Source: Pseudomonadota bacterium | GTDB taxonomy: Bacteria; Pseudomonadota; Alphaproteobacteria; Rhizobiales; Devosiaceae | Length of the DNA: 8,554 nt | Direction of reading: 5' to 3' | Assembly: GCA_023436745.1 (NCBI GenBank) | Contig: JAEZHZ010000093.1 | Location: forward strand, 1-8,554 | Part shown: positions 6,342 through 8,554 of the stretch, in pieces | How the letters are laid out: the number at the start of each line of letters is the position of its first letter | Position numbering within the stretch: the first letter of the stretch is position 1 | Translations under genes and position numbers: made by a program | Notes under the pieces: model-generated | The model's input: the letters and a program-made list of their open reading frames with translations, nothing else | Told to the model about the DNA's origin: nothing | The model's database searches: none

Positions 6342-7190
6342 GTGGCTCCATTTGGCGGGAACAACTTGCGGATACTGATCCGGACATCTCGATGGGCCAT
6401 CTGGGCACGGCGGCTGGGCAACCTCGCCATCCCCATGGTGGTGCTGCCTGTCGCCCTGCTGTGGATGCGGCTCATCTCCGGCAACGTCTTCCTGGTCGCA
6501 GAGATTGCCGCGGCAGCGGTAGCGGCCATGGCGGTGCTCTTCGCGCTGATCGCGCTCGTCCACTTGTGGCAGACGGGCGACGTCGGCTGGGATCGCGCGT
6601 TGCTTGGCCTGGTGCTGGGCGTTGTCGCGCTCCTGCCCTTTGGCTGGTACCTCAACCTGGCGTTGCGCTATCCCCAGGTCACCGACATCGCCACTGCCGA
6701 ACGCGGCCAGTTGCCGCTCGTGTTCGATCCGGTCAGCCGCAATATGCCTGAGCCGCGCGTGCTTCCGGCCGCGGAGGCGGCCGCGGTATTTCCCAATGTG
6801 CACACCCGCACCTATCCACTGGGGCAGGTGCCTGCCTTCAGCCTCGTCCGGCAGATGGTGATGGCCAATGGTTGGGAGATCATCGAGGAGCGCGAGCCCG
6901 GTCCCGACTTCAGCCCCGGTCGCATCAACGCCCGTGTCACCGAGATTCCGGGCTGGCGCGAGGAGGTGGTGATCCGCGTCACCGGCAGCATGGACGATTC
7001 GGCCGTGGACATGCGCTCCGCCTCTCTCGATCTCGCCCATGACTTCGGCAGCAACGGCCGTCGCATAGAGGGCTTCCTCGTGGCGCTCGACGATGCGGTG
7101 ACGACGCTGCTGCGCGACAACCCCAACGCCAACCAGCCGCTCGAGAGCGATCTCGACGAAGACCTGCCGGAAGAGCCCGCAGCCCAATAG
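6342..7190 (+). CDS. DUF1499 domain membrane protein
   Basis: A 282-residue protein with three predicted membrane helices near residues 28-47, 50-75 and 85-107, followed by a DUF1499 domain at about 110-258. The signature VDMRSASLDLAHDFGSN (222-238) then RRIEGF matches the family's R-S-x-S...D-x-G-x-N...RI pattern. The extreme C-terminus (about 262-282) is acidic, Pro-rich and probably disordered. No biochemical function is established for DUF1499. The start shown is GTG at 6342, with GGAG (6332-6335) six bases upstream. An alternative TTG at 6366, with GCGGGA five bases before it, would begin MRILIRTSRW, which looks more family-like, so the true start is uncertain by eight residues. It lies 67 bases after the M48 gene on the same strand, so it may be co-transcribed. 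Its stop is two bases from that of the convergent hydrolase gene. Confidence 0.85.
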   Translation: MAPFGGNNLRILIRTSRWAIWARRLGNLAIPMVVLPVALLWMRLISGNVFLVAEIAAAAVAAMAVLFALIALVHLWQTGDVGWDRALLGLVLGVVALLPFGWYLNLALRYPQVTDIATAERGQLPLVFDPVSRNMPEPRVLPAAEAAAVFPNVHTRTYPLGQVPAFSLVRQMVMANGWEIIEEREPGPDFSPGRINARVTEIPGWREEVVIRVTGSMDDSAVDMRSASLDLAHDFGSNGRRIEGFLVALDDAVTTLLRDNPNANQPLESDLDEDLPEEPAAQ

Positions 7191-7192
7191 GC

Positions 7193-8095
7193 TCAGGCCG
7201 GGGTGACCCGCAATCCCAGCAGGTTCCGCCGCACGCGCAGTTCTCCCCGGTCGGCGAGATAGTCCACATGGGCCGCGATGGTCATGCGGGCGGCAAACCG
7301 CACCGGCAGCGGCTGGCTGGGATAGATGCTGTCGACGATCCGCCCGATGCTGCGGGCCCCCGCCGCCACGGCAGCGAGCACCTGCGCATTGCGCTTCTGC
7401 CGATGTGCCTTGAGCGCTGCCGCGTGCGCAGGACCGTCGGCGATCGGGCCTCCATGCGCGGGCAGGTAACGCTGGCAGGGAAGGGCGATGACCTTCTCGA
7501 GCGAAGCCAGGTAGTCGGCCATCGAACCGTCGGGCACTGCCACCAGCGTCGAGTTCCAGCCCATCACGTGGTCGCCCGACAGCAGCGTGTCGCCCACCGC
7601 AAAGGCGAGGTGATTGGCGCAATGGCCGGGCGTGGCATGCACCACGACCTCCACATCCCCCGCCATGATCGTTTCTCCGTCGCCGAGGGTGCGGTCAGGC
7701 ACGAGGTCCCAGTCGCAGGCGCGGCGGACCGGATTGCGCTCGAATCGCCGGAGCGGCCGCGACAGCCGGTGCGGTCCGCCGAACCACAGCGGCACGCCGA
7801 GGTCGCCGGCAAGGCGTCCGGCACCCGCCGAGTGGTCACGATGGGTATGGGTGAGCAGGATCGCCGTCACCTCCCGCCCACCGATCGCATCGAGCAGCGC
7901 CGAGCGATGCCCGGCGTCGTCGGGCCCGGGGTCCACCAGCGCCAGCCGTTCGTGCCCCAGCAGGAAGCTGTTGGTCCCCGTGAAGGTATAGGGGCTCCGA
8001 TTCGGCGCGGTGATGCGCACGATGCCCTCTCCGACCCGTATGGGGCTCCCGGTCTGCGGGTCGAAGCTGGTGTCGAAGACGAGAGCAGGTGGCAT
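7193..8095 (-). CDS. MBL-fold metallo-hydrolase (LACTB2/glyoxalase II-like)
   Basis: A 300-residue metallo-beta-lactamase-fold hydrolase. The metal-binding set is complete: THTHRDHS with H83, H85, D87 and H88; H158 in ATPGHCANH; D175 in LLSGDHVMGW; and H214 in LPAHGG. After the catalytic domain (about 22-217), residues 225-295 form a predicted winged-helix domain (KAHRQKRNAQVL, SIGRIVDSIY, RFAARMTIAAHVDYLADRG, ELRVRR), the arrangement of LACTB2-type proteins. Family members include thioester hydrolases and an endoribonuclease, so the substrate is unknown. I chose the ATG at 8095-8093 (MPPALVFDTSFDPQTG), with AGG six bases upstream. A further 28 in-frame upstream residues (to 8179) are Arg-rich, do not look like the family, and cover the divergent promoter region. 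It is divergent from bioY (96 bases between starts) and convergent with the DUF1499 gene, two bases between stops. Confidence 0.92.
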   Translation of the reverse strand: MPPALVFDTSFDPQTGSPIRVGEGIVRITAPNRSPYTFTGTNSFLLGHERLALVDPGPDDAGHRSALLDAIGGREVTAILLTHTHRDHSAGAGRLAGDLGVPLWFGGPHRLSRPLRRFERNPVRRACDWDLVPDRTLGDGETIMAGDVEVVVHATPGHCANHLAFAVGDTLLSGDHVMGWNSTLVAVPDGSMADYLASLEKVIALPCQRYLPAHGGPIADGPAHAAALKAHRQKRNAQVLAAVAAGARSIGRIVDSIYPSQPLPVRFAARMTIAAHVDYLADRGELRVRRNLLGLRVTPA

Positions 8096-8127
8096 TGCGA
8101 ACCTGTGGGGGAGCGAATATGACTTGC

Positions 8128-8163
8128 GACGACCGACGCGATAGCCCGCATGGCGGGGTCGTC
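8128..8163. repeat. Inverted repeat between divergent hydrolase and bioY genes
   Basis: GACGACC (8128-8134) is the exact reverse complement of GGTCGTC (8157-8163). Between them, CCCGC (8145-8149) and GCGGG (8153-8157) form a second, three-base-loop hairpin. The two arm pairs share base 8157, so they are partly alternative structures. The element sits in the 96-base divergent gap, ending 28 bases before the bioY ATG. It may be a regulator site or transcript hairpin; GC richness makes chance repeats fairly common, so confidence is low. No TTATnnATAA-like BioR box is visible here. Confidence 0.3.
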
Positions 8164-8191
8164 TCGAATGTGCAAGCACGGAAGGTATGAA

Positions 8192-8554
8192 ATGGCGCTG
8201 ACTTTGACCACGCCCAACACGCTTCTCGGCCGGCTCCAGCCGCAGGGCGCTGCAGCCAAACTCGCGTCCAATTTGACGACGGTCGTGCTCGGCACGCTGT
8301 TCATCACCCTGTGCGCCAAGATCAACGTGCCGACCTGGCCGGTGCCGGTAACGCTGCAGAGCTTCGCCATTGCTGCCGTTGCCGCGGCCTTCGGCCTGCG
8401 CATCGGCGTGGCCACCGTTGCGCTCTACCTGCTCGAGGGCATGATGGGCCTTCCGGTGTTTGCCGGCGGCTTCAGCGGTCCCGCTTATCTCCTCGGGCCC
8501 ACCGGCGGCTTCCTCGTCCGCTTCCTGTTCCTTGCGGGTCTCACCCGCTATGCC
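8192..8554 (+). CDS. bioY: Biotin transporter BioY (S component), 3' end cut by window edge
   Basis: An integral membrane biotin-binding protein that imports biotin, either alone or as the S component of an ECF transporter with BioM and BioN. The visible 121 codons begin MALTLTTPNTLL. The BioY pattern shows in ALCAKINVPTWPVPVTLQSF-like sequence at about residues 39-58, then hydrophobic helices at 59-80, GMMGLPVFAGG (84-94) and GPAYLLGPTGGFLVRF (97-112). These are hallmark parts of the biotin pocket. The family usually has about 180-200 residues, so some 60-80 are beyond the window. The ATG at 8192 has AAGG (8182-8185) six bases upstream. bioM and bioN are not in the visible part; whether they follow cannot be told. 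The gene is divergent from the MBL hydrolase. No BioR box was seen upstream. Confidence 0.94.
   Translation, partial: MALTLTTPNTLLGRLQPQGAAAKLASNLTTVVLGTLFITLCAKINVPTWPVPVTLQSFAIAAVAAAFGLRIGVATVALYLLEGMMGLPVFAGGFSGPAYLLGPTGGFLVRFLFLAGLTRYA

Noticed and set aside
4946..6655. A 569-codon open frame on the minus strand
   Set aside because: It lies opposite the DUF898 end, the whole M48 gene and the DUF1499 start. Its product is low-complexity, rich in Gly, His, Arg and Ala with no family motif, as expected for an antisense shadow in high-GC DNA. The M48 frame has a clear zinc site.
6306..7622. A 438-codon open frame on the minus strand
   Set aside because: Antisense to DUF1499 and out of frame with the hydrolase, with Arg/His/Gly-rich sequence and no recognisable domain. 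It is a codon-bias shadow.
7268..8122. A 284-codon plus-strand open frame
   Set aside because: It is opposite the metallo-hydrolase gene and its product has no recognisable motif. It is an antisense shadow.
8096..8179. A 28-residue N-terminal extension of the metallo-hydrolase
   Set aside because: Arg-rich and unlike the family. It would fill the divergent promoter region, and the ATG at 8095 starts exactly where family-like sequence begins.
1..8554. Signs of a mobile element, CRISPR array, toxin-antitoxin pair or defence island
   Set aside because: I saw no direct-repeat array, transposase, integrase, tRNA-associated repeat or composition shift. The genes are housekeeping or common membrane families, tightly packed in normal chromosomal style.

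Overview
The window is a GC-rich, tightly packed stretch of ordinary bacterial chromosome. Protein similarity and gene content (an RPPGHHA-type deacetylase, a long Sua5 with a C-terminal domain, a zinc-finger-less DnaJ divergent from pdxH, DUF898 coupled to an M48 protease, a DUF1499 protein, a LACTB2-like hydrolase and BioY) suggest an alphaproteobacterium, most likely of the order Hyphomicrobiales and perhaps near Devosia. The genus is inferred from memory of the families and was not searched. Nine protein genes cover almost everything. No gap without a gene exceeds about 105 bases. I see no rRNA, tRNA, CRISPR array, insertion sequence or prophage piece, and base composition is even throughout.

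Left part (1-3863), housekeeping: a histone-deacetylase-family gene runs off the left edge on the minus strand and is divergent from tsaC/sua5, which makes the threonylcarbamoyl-AMP used to modify tRNA. tsaC converges on a two-gene minus-strand unit: a J-domain chaperone whose stop overlaps the TTG start of a small three-helix membrane protein of unknown function. Divergent from the chaperone is pdxH, the pyridoxal phosphate-forming oxidase, which carries substitutions at positions normally used for substrate binding.

Middle part (3930-7190), envelope-related: a multi-helix DUF898 (YjgN-like) protein and a membrane-anchored M48 zinc metallopeptidase overlap by one base and are almost certainly co-translated. 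A DUF1499 protein with three predicted membrane helices follows after 67 bases that contain a perfect 12-base palindrome. This is the least understood part and the best candidate for a functional module of unknown role.

Right part (7193-8554): a LACTB2/glyoxalase II-like metallo-hydrolase ends two bases from the DUF1499 gene in convergent orientation and is divergent from bioY, a biotin-uptake membrane protein cut by the right edge. The intergenic region between them holds an inverted repeat but no visible BioR-type box.

I found no clear sign of an undescribed defence or mobile system. The findings are modest: a likely coupled protease/membrane-protein unit, an internal duplication in DUF898, active-site deviations in PdxH, and three inverted repeats in intergenic regions.
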